NCBI RefSeq assembly: GCF_900091655.1
Contig: NZ_LT594621.1
Span: 1,178,001 to 1,242,000, forward strand
Length of the DNA stretch: 64,000 bases
Direction: 5' to 3'
DNA from: Culturomica massiliensis
GTDB lineage: Bacteria > Bacteroidota > Bacteroidia > Bacteroidales > Marinifilaceae
The notes beneath the pieces are model-generated. The model saw only the letters and a program-made list of their open reading frames with translations. It had not been told where the DNA came from and did not search any database. This document shows positions 44,478-54,165 of this stretch, piece after piece. The position numbers were made by a program, and so were the translations under genes. Each line of letters begins with the position of its first letter. Position 1 is the stretch's first letter.

Positions 44478-46200
44478 TATTCGAACTCCAGACCGAACAT
44501 CCTTTTCATTTCGGCAACAACCGGATTTTCCTTTATAAAATATTCCAGTTTATCCTGAGAAGTAATCAGCCGGCGTTCTTCCTTACCTTTCGTATCGTCA
44601 AAAAAGCGTAATTCCAGCGACAAATGCCCGTTATTCAGATGTTTCATCAACGCATTCTGAATACTGCTTTTAATAGCCTCAACCTTCTCGTATTGCAACT
44701 TATTGTCGACTTCCAACACAACATCTTCTCCCTGTACCAAAGGTGTATGTGTTTTCAAAGCAATAGCTACTGTCGTTTCAAGTGCATGCGACCGGATATA
44801 AGCATCCAAAGCCGCAACGACCTTTTCACTGCCGAAAGCCTCCCGCGCTTCGACCTGCACGATCTGTTCCCCGACAGACTTCGGTTTCGAAACGTCATAG
44901 CTTTGGGCTGTCTCGGCGAAAGCTTTCTTTAATTTAAATGAAGCCGGGGGCTTTATCTTTTCTTCTTCCCGGCGAACTGAAGTTGTAACAGGAGGGATAT
45001 TCGTAACGGGAACAGATGCGGCTGCAGCAGATTCCCCGAATTTACCGGTAAATCCATCAATTTTTAAAAGTACCCCTGATTCAGAGGCTTTCAGATTTTT
45101 TTTTTTAATTCATTGATCTGACACAAACGGATAAAAGCCACTTCTACGCAAAGCCGCTTTTCCATCCTCACCTTATATTGCATCTCACATTGCTCCACAA
45201 CCTTCAGGGCCTCGTATAGGAAATCCACGTCACATTCGGCAGCCTGCCTGATATAGCGCTCACGGATACTTGCACTGACTTCCAACAATTGAACCGTAAT
45301 CTGATCTTTAGCCACCAATACATCCCTGAAATGCTTACCCAGCCCACTCACCAGATGGCCGGCATCAAAACCTTTCTCCAGAATTTCATTAAAAAGCAAC
45401 AGCGCTTCGGACACCTTCCCGGCATAAAACAAATCCGTCAACTTGAAATAATAATCGTAATCAAGAACGTTCAGGTTGGCAATAACCTTTTCATAAGTCA
45501 GCTCATTTCCACAAAAACTAACAACCTGATCGAAAATAGAAAGAGCATCCCGCATAGCTCCATCAGCCTTCTGAGCAATAATATCCAACGCCTCATCCTC
45601 TGCCTTTACTCCTTCTTTAGAAGCAATATATTTCAAATGCCCGACCGTATCTCCGACTTTCATCCGGTTAAAATCATAAATCTGACAACGAGACAAAATA
45701 GTCGGTAATATCTTATGTTTTTCCGTAGTTGCCAGAATGAAAATGGCATGGGCAGGCGGCTCCTCCAAAGTTTTCAAAAATGCATTGAATGCCGAAGTAC
45801 TCAACATATGCACTTCATCGATAATATAAACACTGTATTTCCCGATCTGGGGTAAAATACGTACCTGCTCCACCAGTCCCCGGATATCGTCAACACTATT
45901 GTTGGAAGCCGCATCCAGTTCATGAATATTCAACGATCTCCCCGAATTGAAAGCTTTACACGACTCACATTCGTTACAAGGCTCCGCATTCGGCTGCAGA
46001 TTCATGCAATTTATAGTTTTGGCAAAAATACGGGCACATGTCGTTTTCCCAACTCCCCGGGGACCGCAAAACAGATATGCCTGAGCCAATTGGTGGTTCA
46101 TAATGGCATTCCGCAGCGTAGAGGTAATTGAAAGCTGACCAACCACCGTATCGAAACTGGCAGGCCGGTATTTTCTTGCTGAAACTATAAAATTATCCAT
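44477..46200 (-). CDS. dnaX: DNA polymerase III gamma/tau subunit with a -1 frame change
   Basis: Clamp-loader ATPase of the replisome. Zero frame (46200-45091) gives 369 residues: Walker A GPRGVGKT (46-53), zinc Cys 65, 75, 78 and 81, Walker B DEVH (128-131), sensor SRC (about 170-172), and domain III, then stops right after ELKKKI. The -1 frame continues openly to 44477, giving 574 residues if one A is re-read in the run of eleven A (45106-45096). The tail (KPPASFKLKK..., ending MFGLEFE) is tau-like. So the gene probably makes short gamma and long tau by slippage; a missing A in the assembly is the alternative. Confidence 0.9.
45096..45106 (-). promoter_or_regulatory. A11 slippage site in dnaX
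   Basis: Eleven A residues on the coding strand (TTA-AAA-AAA-AAA-ATC-TGA in zero frame). The zero-frame stop follows at once; the -1 frame stays open for ~205 more codons. Homopolymer A tracts of this length are known slippage sites, as in Thermus dnaX (transcriptional). No strong downstream stem-loop was seen, which favours transcriptional slippage over ribosomal frameshifting. Confidence 0.65.
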
Positions 46201-46327
46201 AAATCACTACTGAAAGCAACAAAGATTCTGCCGTAAAGTTAATAAGCTTTGACAGGTTTAGCAAGCCTCTGGTGCTTTTTAAATATTAAAAATCAATGAC
46301 GCTCTGACAATCAAAGTCTTCCGACTA

Positions 46328-47080
46328 TTATATTTTTTCCACATCGCTTTTTGCGACCCACCCCTCATTTCCGTCCTCCAAACGGATATTTACCCAATCT
46401 CCCAGAGATTCAATCACTTTTACCTTCAAACCTTCATGAATGACAAATAAACTCGTTCCGCTTGCATCAGGAGCTCCCTTTACGGTCACACTCGGCGTTA
46501 CTACGATAGCGTTATCCCGCTCCACAATCCGGTTATTTTGCTTCACACTGAAAACAATCGTCATTACCGTAAAAAATAACAGTACGAATCCCAACGTAAA
46601 ACCGGTTTTTTTCATCCATACCGAAGAAGAATAGAAAAACAGGGCGACCATTCCCAAAAACAACACAAACAATACGACTGAAATATACGCCCATTGATCG
46701 GCAGAAAACCAGGAAATCAAACCCTTATACCACCTGATAAAAAAAATCTCCGGCAACACCTCAATCTTGTCTACCACTTGATTTTGAGCCATTTTCAGAT
46801 TATATTGAGCATCCTTATTAGCCGGGTCTAATAACAAGGCCCGCTCATAATTCAATATGGCTTGCGTATTCTCGCCCAACTTATAATAACAATTGCCGAG
46901 ATTATAATACAACGCAAAAGATTCCTGTCCGTCAGCCAATATCTTCTTGTAAGTATCGGCTGCCTCCAGGTATTTCCCGGCCTTATATTCGTCCTCTGCC
47001 TGCTGGTTCAGGCTCTCACCGGCAGCAAAGCTACATAACGATAACACAACGAACGATAACAACAATACTATTTTTCTCAT
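46328..47080 (-). CDS. batE: TPR/SH3 membrane protein BatE
   Basis: Last gene of the bat (Bacteroides aerotolerance) operon. The 250-residue protein has a signal peptide (to ~residue 20), two or three TPRs (about 25-105: YKAGKYLEAADTYKKIL, YYNLGNCYYKLGENTQAILNYERAL), two membrane spans (about 131-175) and a C-terminal SH3-like domain ending GWVAKSDVEKI. It probably scaffolds the Bat complex at the membrane. It lies 121 nt downstream of batD and 127 nt upstream of dnaX. Confidence 0.88.
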   Translation of the reverse strand: MRKIVLLLSFVVLSLCSFAAGESLNQQAEDEYKAGKYLEAADTYKKILADGQESFALYYNLGNCYYKLGENTQAILNYERALLLDPANKDAQYNLKMAQNQVVDKIEVLPEIFFIRWYKGLISWFSADQWAYISVVLFVLFLGMVALFFYSSSVWMKKTGFTLGFVLLFFTVMTIVFSVKQNNRIVERDNAIVVTPSVTVKGAPDASGTSLFVIHEGLKVKVIESLGDWVNIRLEDGNEGWVAKSDVEKI

Positions 47081-47201
47081 GGTCTTTTATCTTAAGTCAC
47101 CCGACTCATTTATCATTTTCGTAATTCCTATAAACATAAAGAACCATCTCCGGATCAGATCGTCAATTTTTATAACAGACCGATCTGATTTCATCCGTAA
47201 A

Positions 47202-49031
47202 TTACTTTATGGCCTTATCCAATTTCGTAATAACCGTAATTCCATCCGTATACACTTTATCCATTTCCTGGTCGGGATTACCGGCAGGGGCATAACGGGC
47301 AAACTCACAGGTATCGAGAACACTTATAAACTCTTGTATCAGAACGTTATCGACAGATTTCCGTTGCAAAATCTCATTGATATTATCCCGGTTCAATTCG
47401 GCCTTATCGATATTCAGTTTATAGCTGACATATCCCCACATGGCTTTCAATACTTCGTCGTAAAATAACTCCGTATTATGAACTTTCATTGCCCGGTCTG
47501 CCGCTTTCATCCGTTTTTTAGCCATCTTGTTGGCTGCTTTATTCTTCACCCTCACCAAATCAGCATTGGCTTTAATTCTTCTCCGGTTAAGAATTGCTCC
47601 GATAACAAACAATACGAACGGTATGATAAGGGCCAACCAATAAGAAGTCGTCCCGAAAAAGCGACTGCCTACGGGATGTAATTTCAAATCTCCCGTACGA
47701 ATATAGCGAATATCTTTACCAAGCTGACGGACATCCTCCTTCTTAAAGGATTGTACCGCACTGATACCGCTTTCCCGGCTGTTTTCATTTCCCTTCAACA
47801 CGTGTATTTTATACTCATTCCCCAATATTGTCCGGTAACGATAGGTATTCGGATCAAAAAAAGAAAAACTGGGAGCAGGAATCGTATAATCACCGGCATA
47901 ACGGGGTATCAGCAGATACTCAAAAGTAACGGTACCCGTCATTCCGTTTTCTCCGGTATTGATATCTTTGTTTACTTTCGGCTCATAACTTTCAAAATCA
48001 GGCGGGAAATTCATCTTCGGGGCTTCCAGCAACTTCAAATTTCCGGTTCCCTGAAATACGATCTTATAAGTAATCGCATCATTAGCCTTTAACGTATCCG
48101 TCGAAACGGAAGTACGCATGGAAATATTCCCGACAGTGCCACTGAAGCCGAGAGGCCGGTTTTCCACCGGCAATTCTTTTACATGTATCTTTACCGGCTT
48201 ACTCAATCGCATAGCCCGTACATCCCGGTAATTTCCGAAAAAATCGTCAAAAAAACTGCGGGAATTCGCCAATTGTTGACGGACAATACATTCCAACTCA
48301 AAAGGCTCTATCGTCAATTCTCCCGTATGTTGCGGAAACAACAAAACCTTGCGGATGATCCCTACATTGTATATTTTTCCGTCATAATTCTCCCGCACCA
48401 ACTCAATCTGTTGGGGTGTCGGTATTTCCTCCGCCAAAAAGCCATCAAAAGAAGGAAATTTACTGCGCCCGAAACGCACCAGATCCACCTTCGAATATAC
48501 TTTTATCGTTGCCACCACACTCTCCCCGATATAGATATTCCGCCGACTGACATCCACCTTCACAAATAAGTTATCTTCATTAATTGCAGCCGTTGCATCA
48601 GGTTGTGCCGCCCGGTTTTTGTTCTGCTGCTCATTCTGGGCAGCCTTGTTCCCACTCCCTTTGATCACCTGAATAGACAATGTATTGGAACGGTATTGTT
48701 TGCCGTCTATGGTTATCGTTGCTCCAGGAATCTGATAAGTACCTTCTTTTGTCGCTTCTAAAACGTAAGTATAGGTATAAGCGACATTCTGCGTTACCTT
48801 TCCGTTTATACTTGTAAAGGAGGAAGAGGAACCCATACTCGGCCCCATCAACCGGTCAAACCCTTCCAATGCCGGCACCTGCAGACTTGTTCCTTTTCGG
48901 TTAACCGAATAGGATAACCGGAATTGTTCCCCGATTTCAACGACGGAAGGTGCTGAAGCTTCAAACTCAACCCCTTGCCCAAACACGTTCAAACAACTGA
49001 AAAACAATAATATAAACCCTAATACTTTCAT
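47202..49031 (-). CDS. batD: Bat operon protein BatD
   Basis: A 609-residue exported, membrane-anchored protein of the Bat complex. Signal peptide to about residue 18; several beta-sandwich oxygen-tolerance (BatD) domains in the periplasm (about 20-420); one membrane span near 455-475 (YWLALIIPFVLFVIGAIL); then a helical cytoplasmic tail of ~130 residues (ADRAMKVHNTELFYDEVLKAMWGYVSYKL). It is the usual partner of the VWA proteins BatA/BatB. It follows batC by 48 nt. The biochemical role is not established; the operon is linked to oxygen and oxidative-stress tolerance. Confidence 0.9.
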   Translation of the reverse strand: MKVLGFILLFFSCLNVFGQGVEFEASAPSVVEIGEQFRLSYSVNRKGTSLQVPALEGFDRLMGPSMGSSSSFTSINGKVTQNVAYTYTYVLEATKEGTYQIPGATITIDGKQYRSNTLSIQVIKGSGNKAAQNEQQNKNRAAQPDATAAINEDNLFVKVDVSRRNIYIGESVVATIKVYSKVDLVRFGRSKFPSFDGFLAEEIPTPQQIELVRENYDGKIYNVGIIRKVLLFPQHTGELTIEPFELECIVRQQLANSRSFFDDFFGNYRDVRAMRLSKPVKIHVKELPVENRPLGFSGTVGNISMRTSVSTDTLKANDAITYKIVFQGTGNLKLLEAPKMNFPPDFESYEPKVNKDINTGENGMTGTVTFEYLLIPRYAGDYTIPAPSFSFFDPNTYRYRTILGNEYKIHVLKGNENSRESGISAVQSFKKEDVRQLGKDIRYIRTGDLKLHPVGSRFFGTTSYWLALIIPFVLFVIGAILNRRRIKANADLVRVKNKAANKMAKKRMKAADRAMKVHNTELFYDEVLKAMWGYVSYKLNIDKAELNRDNINEILQRKSVDNVLIQEFISVLDTCEFARYAPAGNPDQEMDKVYTDGITVITKLDKAIK

Positions 49032-49079
49032 TTGTATATTTTTTAAGCCTTTAGACTTATATTTTATCAGTCCGCAAAA

Positions 49080-49889
49080 TTACCAATCTTTTTCGATTTT
49101 CATTTTTTTAGCCTTCTGTTGTTGTACTTTTTCTTTCTGCACCTTTTCCTGCACTTTCTTTTCATCATTCTGCAAGGCCTCTAACAACCGCTGCGCATCC
49201 TCCTTTGAAATCTTGTTCGGCTGCTGCTGTTGCTCCTTATTCCGGTCCTTGTTCTGATCTTTATTTTGGTCCTGCTGGTTTTTATTCTGATCCTGCTGGT
49301 CTTTGTCGTTCTTATCTTTGTTCTGATCCTGGTTTTGTTTATCCTGATCCTTCTGATCTTTATTCTGATCTTGTTGATCCTTGTTCTGATCCTGATTCTG
49401 GTCTTTATTTTGATCCTTCTGATCTTTGTTATCCTTATTCTGATCTTTATTTTGGTCCTGCTGGTTTTGTTGTTTCTTATGACGGGCAAACTCCAAATTG
49501 TATTTCGTTTCTTCAGAACCCGGACGATTTCTCAAGGATTCCTTATACGCCTCTATACTTTCGTCAGTCTTTTCCATCGACAGCAAAGTATTACCGATAT
49601 TATGATATAATTCTCCGAGTTTTTCCGGATTTGTTTCCTGCTTTGCCAGATTAACAAACTGCTGCAAAGCCTCATCGTACTTTTTCTGTTTATAAAGGGC
49701 ATCTCCCAGATTAAAAGCCGCTTCATACGATTCGGCCTCCTTATCCAATGCTTTTCGATACTCTACTTCCGCTTTTTCAAAATCCTGCTTATTATACAGT
49801 TCATTCCCTCCCCGTACAAATTTCCGCTCCTTTTGGGCTGTTGCTGTAAAAGCCATCGAGATCAGAAACAATATCAACGCTATTTTCAT
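49080..49889 (-). CDS. batC: TPR protein BatC with a Q/D/N/K tail
   Basis: A 269-residue exported TPR protein of the Bat operon. Signal peptide (to ~residue 18), three TPR units (about 25-135, with VEYRKALDKEAESYEAAFNLGDALYKQKKYDEAL), then a highly charged low-complexity region (about 140-225) of DQNKDQNK/QQDQNK repeats, and a basic C-terminus (QRLLEALQNDEKKVQEKVQKEK). The TPRs suggest binding to another Bat protein; the repeat tail is likely disordered. 107 nt downstream of batB. Confidence 0.88.
   Translation of the reverse strand: MKIALILFLISMAFTATAQKERKFVRGGNELYNKQDFEKAEVEYRKALDKEAESYEAAFNLGDALYKQKKYDEALQQFVNLAKQETNPEKLGELYHNIGNTLLSMEKTDESIEAYKESLRNRPGSEETKYNLEFARHKKQQNQQDQNKDQNKDNKDQKDQNKDQNQDQNKDQQDQNKDQKDQDKQNQDQNKDKNDKDQQDQNKNQQDQNKDQNKDRNKEQQQQPNKISKEDAQRLLEALQNDEKKVQEKVQKEKVQQQKAKKMKIEKDW
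49226..49480 (-). repeat. Low-complexity DQNK tandem repeat in batC
   Basis: About 255 bp of irregular repeats encoding D/Q/N/K-only peptides (DQNK, QQDQNK). The DNA repeat makes frames open on both strands, which explain the many shadow open frames here; they are not genes. Confidence 0.85.
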
Positions 49890-49895
49890 ATCATT

Positions 49896-49955
49896 CTCTA
49901 AATTGTAGATTTAAAATCAAGATAAAAAACTTTGACCGTAAATCAAAAATCATAC
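49896..49955. repeat. AT-rich intergenic repeat between batB and batC
   Basis: Strings 'attgtagatttaaaatc' and 'gtaaatcaaaaatc' in the batB-batC gap are members of the recurrent intergenic family (see 25.9, 39.4 and 51.1 kb). Confidence 0.4.
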
Positions 49956-49996
49956 TAAAAACGAACTCATCATCCACCCGCAGGTCCAAACAAAAT

Positions 49997-51040
49997 TTAC
50001 TCTGTTTTCTCCTTGCCGGTTTTAAATATATTGATCTTCATAAAATGCCTGTTCTTCCGGCCCAGAATCATAAACTCAATAAACACGAAAAATAAGCCTG
50101 CCAAAAAGAAATATTGGTATTTTTCAGCATAGTCACTGTATACCCTTTCTTCCAATAAAGCCTTTTCCATTTGGTTCACTTCATCCAACAAAGTATTCAG
50201 ACCGACTTCCGTATTGGTAGCCCGGACATATAACCCTTCGCCTGCCTTTGCTATTTCCCGCAAAGTCTGTTCGTCCAGCTTCGATATAATTACATTCCCC
50301 TTCCCGTCTTTCATAAATTGTCCCGGATTCCCTTTTTGAGGAATAGGGGCTCCTTGTTCCAACCCCATACCTATAGTATGTACATATATACCTTTTTCGT
50401 GGGCAGCACGGGCAGCAGCAACCGCATCATCCTGATGGTTTTCTCCATCCGTAATCACGATAATCGCTTTAGAAGCCTCCGTTTCCGGAGTAAACGATTT
50501 AGCCGCCAAATCGATCGCAGCTCCGATCGCAGTACCTTGTACAGGCACAATATCCGTATTGATCCCCGATAAAAACAACCGTGCAGAAGAATAATCGGTC
50601 GTTATCGGCAACTGCACATAAGCATCTCCTGCAAACACAATTAACCCGACTTTATCATTTGATAATTTTTCGATCATTCTGGAAATGGCCAATTTTGCTT
50701 TTTCCAAACGACTCGGCTTGATGTCCTGTGCCATCATCGAATTGGATACATCCAGCGCAATCATCAGCTCTATCCCTTTTTTCTGCACCTGCTGTAACTT
50801 CGAACCGAACTGCGGTCCGGCAGCTCCTGTAATGACAAACAACAAGGCCAATAAAATCATGACAAATTTCCAGGTCCCCCGTTTAAAAGAAAGCAAGGGC
50901 ATCAACGGAGCAAGTAATTCCGGATTACCGAATTCGGCAATGGCTTTTTTCTTCCGGGTCAACATCACGACATAAAAGACAATCAACAACGGAATAATGA
51001 TCAACAGATATAACAGTTCCGGATGTGCAAATCTAAACAT
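49997..51040 (-). CDS. batB: VWA-domain protein BatB
   Basis: A 347-residue membrane protein of the Bat complex. Two N-terminal hydrophobic spans (about 8-26 and 58-76), a von Willebrand A domain (about 87-285) with an intact MIDAS start DVSNSM and later TDG (ITDGENH), and a C-terminal span near 310-328 (YFFLAGLFFVFIEFMIL). VWA domains bind ligands through a metal ion. It is paired with BatA by 102 nt; the two usually act together with BatD. Exact function unknown. Confidence 0.92.
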   Translation of the reverse strand: MFRFAHPELLYLLIIIPLLIVFYVVMLTRKKKAIAEFGNPELLAPLMPLLSFKRGTWKFVMILLALLFVITGAAGPQFGSKLQQVQKKGIELMIALDVSNSMMAQDIKPSRLEKAKLAISRMIEKLSNDKVGLIVFAGDAYVQLPITTDYSSARLFLSGINTDIVPVQGTAIGAAIDLAAKSFTPETEASKAIIVITDGENHQDDAVAAARAAHEKGIYVHTIGMGLEQGAPIPQKGNPGQFMKDGKGNVIISKLDEQTLREIAKAGEGLYVRATNTEVGLNTLLDEVNQMEKALLEERVYSDYAEKYQYFFLAGLFFVFIEFMILGRKNRHFMKINIFKTGKEKTE

Positions 51041-51044
51041 GACA

Positions 51045-51136
51045 ACTAATTTTAAATTTCAAATCTCAGATTTCAGATTTTGGATTCCCTCTTCTTCCAT
51101 TTCACAATTTACCATCTAAAATCTACAATTTACAAT
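51045..51136. repeat. AT-rich intergenic repeat between batA and batB
   Basis: The 102-bp batA-batB gap is filled with imperfect direct and inverted strings (aaatttcaaatctcagatttcagatttt; tttaccatctaaaatctacaatttacaatc) of the same family as at 25.9, 39.4 and 49.9 kb. Confidence 0.45.
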
Positions 51137-51142
51137 CATTTA

Positions 51143-52135
51143 TTATGGAATTTTCCGTAACAACGTGTATCTCAATAGTGCTTCACCTACCAATAATAAT
51201 ACCCCGATAAGACCGAACCAGAAATATTGTTCCTGTTTTTTACTGAAATGCTTTACTTCCATCTTACTTTTTTCCAATTGGTCGATTTCCTTGTATATCT
51301 GTTCCAGCTTACTATTATCAGTGGCCCGGAAATACTGTCCTCCGGTCACGGTAGCAATTTGCCTCAACACATCTTCATCAATTTCTACCCGCATATTCTG
51401 TAATTGTACCCCGAAAGGAGACGGAACCGGATAAGGAGCTTCACCATATGTACCGACACCGATGGTATATACCCGTATACCGTAAGTTTTCGCCAACTCA
51501 GCTGCCGTCACCGGAGCAATAGCCCCCCGGTTGTTCACCCCGTCGGTCAGCAATATGACAACCTTCGATTTTGCAGGACTGTCTTTCAGGCGGTTTACGG
51601 CATTTGCCAATCCCAACCCGAGGGCAGTACCATCCTCAATCATCCCGCTCTGCACTTCACGCAGCAAATTAACCAGCACCGCCTGATCCGTCGTCAAAGG
51701 ACATTGGGTAAAACTCTCTCCCGCAAACACCACCAAACCGATCCGGTCCTGAGGACGTTCGAGGATAAATTTTGTAGCCACCTCCTTAGCCGCTTCCAAA
51801 CGGTCCGGGCTAAAGTCTCTCGCCAACATACTGGTCGAAATATCAAGCCCCAATACAATATCGATTCCCTCACTCGTATAGGTCTGCCAGCTATTACTGG
51901 ACTGCGGACGCGCCAAAGCGGTAACCAGAAAGACAATAGCCAGAACTTTCAGAGCAAAAAGCACGTGCCTTAACCATACCCGTCCGGCATGCCGTATTCC
52001 GCGGAAAGCCCGTAAGGATGAAAATTGCAAATCGGCATGCGATTTCTTCTCCTTAAAAACATACCATAAAATCATCGGCAACAACAGTACCAATAAAAGA
52101 AAGTATTTCGGGTTGGCAAATTCAAATCCAAACAT
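51143..52135 (-). CDS. batA: VWA-domain protein BatA
   Basis: A 330-residue membrane protein with two N-terminal spans (about 8-25 and 58-80), a VWA domain (about 90-280) with MIDAS motif DISTSM (DxSxS) and a TDG segment (LLTDGVNNRG), and a C-terminal span (FWFGLIGVLLLVGEALL, about 305-322). Paralogous to BatB next door. BatA/BatB are thought to form a membrane complex with BatC-E downstream of the MoxR ATPase. 24 nt after the upstream gene. Confidence 0.92.
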   Translation of the reverse strand: MFGFEFANPKYFLLLVLLLPMILWYVFKEKKSHADLQFSSLRAFRGIRHAGRVWLRHVLFALKVLAIVFLVTALARPQSSNSWQTYTSEGIDIVLGLDISTSMLARDFSPDRLEAAKEVATKFILERPQDRIGLVVFAGESFTQCPLTTDQAVLVNLLREVQSGMIEDGTALGLGLANAVNRLKDSPAKSKVVILLTDGVNNRGAIAPVTAAELAKTYGIRVYTIGVGTYGEAPYPVPSPFGVQLQNMRVEIDEDVLRQIATVTGGQYFRATDNSKLEQIYKEIDQLEKSKMEVKHFSKKQEQYFWFGLIGVLLLVGEALLRYTLLRKIP

Positions 52136-52159
52136 ATTCGATAATTTTAAATCCGATAT

Positions 52160-53167
52160 TTATTCAGCATCGGCCAGTTTCTCGGTCTCCTCCTCTTCTG
52201 CCTTCATCATTTGAGCTTCCAGCTTCTGCTGTTCCTGTTTTATCTTCTGATTCGTATGATTCACAAATTCATAAGCGATATCCAGATTATGGGCATTTTC
52301 ATTCGGTAAAGGTGTCGCTTTGGCAAATTTTACAAAATCTGCCGTCTGCAACAAACCGGTCAGCTTCTCCCGCTCCTGAGCCTCTACTTTATCGTTATTT
52401 TCCAACGCCCGGAGTATCTCGAAAGAAGTCTGTTCCATCGCCGCGATTCCGAGTTCCCCATCGATATACTGACGTACGGTATCCGTCAATTTCGTATAAT
52501 ATTCTTTCACCCGTCCGGATTGCCACAATTTCTCGTCTTTTAAACGATCCAACGATTGTATAGCTACAACATAAGGCGGGATGACGACTTCCTCCCGCTG
52601 GAACAATGGCTTATGCTTACGGTAGCGTATAACAAGCCATACGACGACCGCTATAACGACCAATCCCAGTAATGTCCATAACACATACGGCAATATTTCC
52701 ATAAACGACCAGGGGGCATCGTAAGGAGAAACGATATCGTAATTTCCCTTGCTCTCTTCGACCTGATACGTATTTACAACAAATCCTAACGGATCCGTCC
52801 GCAAAATGTTATTGTAATTGTCATTCTCAACGGTAATCGGCATCTGGGGAATCATGTATACACCCGTATCGAAAACAGTAATGACATATCTTTCCTCATA
52901 CAGCCATTTTCCATCCTTGCCTTTCAGAGAATCCCGGACAGGTCCGGATATAATCTCAATACCGGCGCTCACGGTATCTTTCAGCTGCGGAAACAAAATA
53001 CGCAATGGAACATCGCTCTTCACCTTAAACGACAAATGCTGCTGATCACCGATCATCATATAGGTCGTATCCAGTTCTGCCCCGTATTCAATATTCTGAG
53101 CGCATACAACTCCGGCACTCACCGAAAGAAATAAACCTAGGAGTATTTGTTTTAAAAACCTCATCAT
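52160..53167 (-). CDS. Bat operon membrane protein (DUF4381-like)
   Basis: A 335-residue protein with signal peptide (to ~residue 23), a periplasmic Ig-like/BatD-like beta domain (about 25-145), one membrane span (about 158-180: WTLLGLVVIAVVVWLVIRY) and a helical cytoplasmic domain (about 195-335) resembling DUF4381, rich in Glu and Lys at the end. It lies between the DUF58 gene and batA, the usual place of this gene in Bacteroidota bat operons. Function is unknown; probably part of the complex. Confidence 0.8.
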   Translation of the reverse strand: MMRFLKQILLGLFLSVSAGVVCAQNIEYGAELDTTYMMIGDQQHLSFKVKSDVPLRILFPQLKDTVSAGIEIISGPVRDSLKGKDGKWLYEERYVITVFDTGVYMIPQMPITVENDNYNNILRTDPLGFVVNTYQVEESKGNYDIVSPYDAPWSFMEILPYVLWTLLGLVVIAVVVWLVIRYRKHKPLFQREEVVIPPYVVAIQSLDRLKDEKLWQSGRVKEYYTKLTDTVRQYIDGELGIAAMEQTSFEILRALENNDKVEAQEREKLTGLLQTADFVKFAKATPLPNENAHNLDIAYEFVNHTNQKIKQEQQKLEAQMMKAEEEETEKLADAE

Positions 53168-53248
53168 ACATTTACCTGTTATGATTTATCGTCTGCAATA
53201 GATTCATCCGGTAATAGGACAAAACCGCAAACTTAAAATCAACGTTTT

Positions 53249-54127
53249 TTATGCTCTCTTCTTAAACAAAGCGATCAGAGCCCTTACATAATCCTCATCC
53301 GAACGGATATTGGCAACATCAACACCGGCCCGCTTAAATGAATTTTTCAGTTTCTGCTCCTGTTCGAAAGCATATTTTTTATAATAATCCCTCAAGCGTT
53401 TATCCGACGTATCCACCCACATCCGTTCCCCGGTCTCCGCATCCGTCAGATACATCAGGCCTACCGGCGGCAATTCGTCTTCCCGTCTATCGTACACCCG
53501 TAAAGCGACAACATCATGCTTACGGTTCGCAATCGAAAGAGCATGTTCGAAATCATGCTCATCAATAAAATCAGAAAGTACAAAGCAGGTACAACGCTTT
53601 TTCAGAGAATTGGTCAGATACTCCAGCGCAGCAGCTATATTCGTCTGCTTATCCTCCGGATAAAAATCAATCAGCTCTCGGATAATGTGCAAAATATGAG
53701 TCCGCCCTTTTTTAGGAGGTATAAATTTCTCGATCCGGTCGGAAAAGAATATCACCCCAATCTTATCATTGTTTTGTATGGCAGAAAAAGCAATCACAGC
53801 AGCAATTTCCGTAATCTGATTTTTCTTCAGCCTGGAAACCGTGCCGAAATTGCGGGATCCGCTCACATCGATCATCAACATAACGGTCAATTCCCGTTCC
53901 TCCTCATATACTTTAACATAAGGATGATTATGGCGTGCCGTCACATTCCAATCGATATTCCGGATATCGTCACCGTATTGATACTCCCGTACTTCGCTGA
54001 AAGTCATACCCCGGCCCTTAAAAGCTGAATGGTATTCTCCCGCAAAGATATTACTGGACAAGCCCCGGGTTTTTATCTCGATTTTCCTTACCCGTTTTAA
54101 TAATTCAGATGTTTCCATAAAGTACAA
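53249..54127 (-). CDS. DUF58-domain protein (MoxR partner)
   Basis: A 292-residue soluble protein of the DUF58 family, nearly always encoded next to MoxR ATPases. The family motif around residues 57-68 is RNIDWNVTARHN, followed by VYEEERELTVMLMIDVSGS, a VWA-like beta strand and MIDAS-like DVSGS. No membrane segment. The start ATG (54127) could alternatively be four codons later (MET4). It is 38 nt downstream of moxR. Confidence 0.9.
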   Translation of the reverse strand: MYFMETSELLKRVRKIEIKTRGLSSNIFAGEYHSAFKGRGMTFSEVREYQYGDDIRNIDWNVTARHNHPYVKVYEEERELTVMLMIDVSGSRNFGTVSRLKKNQITEIAAVIAFSAIQNNDKIGVIFFSDRIEKFIPPKKGRTHILHIIRELIDFYPEDKQTNIAAALEYLTNSLKKRCTCFVLSDFIDEHDFEHALSIANRKHDVVALRVYDRREDELPPVGLMYLTDAETGERMWVDTSDKRLRDYYKKYAFEQEQKLKNSFKRAGVDVANIRSDEDYVRALIALFKKRA

Positions 54128-54165
54128 AAATAGTATAACCTGAAAACGCCTTCTCTGATCCCCGA

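Noticed and set aside
44477..44860. A separate 127-residue gene downstream of dnaX
   Set aside because: It starts only from a GTG, continues openly upstream to the A11 tract in the same frame and reads as the tau tail; treated as part of dnaX.
49181..49654. Several open frames on both strands in batC
   Set aside because: Low-complexity repeat gives open frames in all directions; none has a start context or domain.
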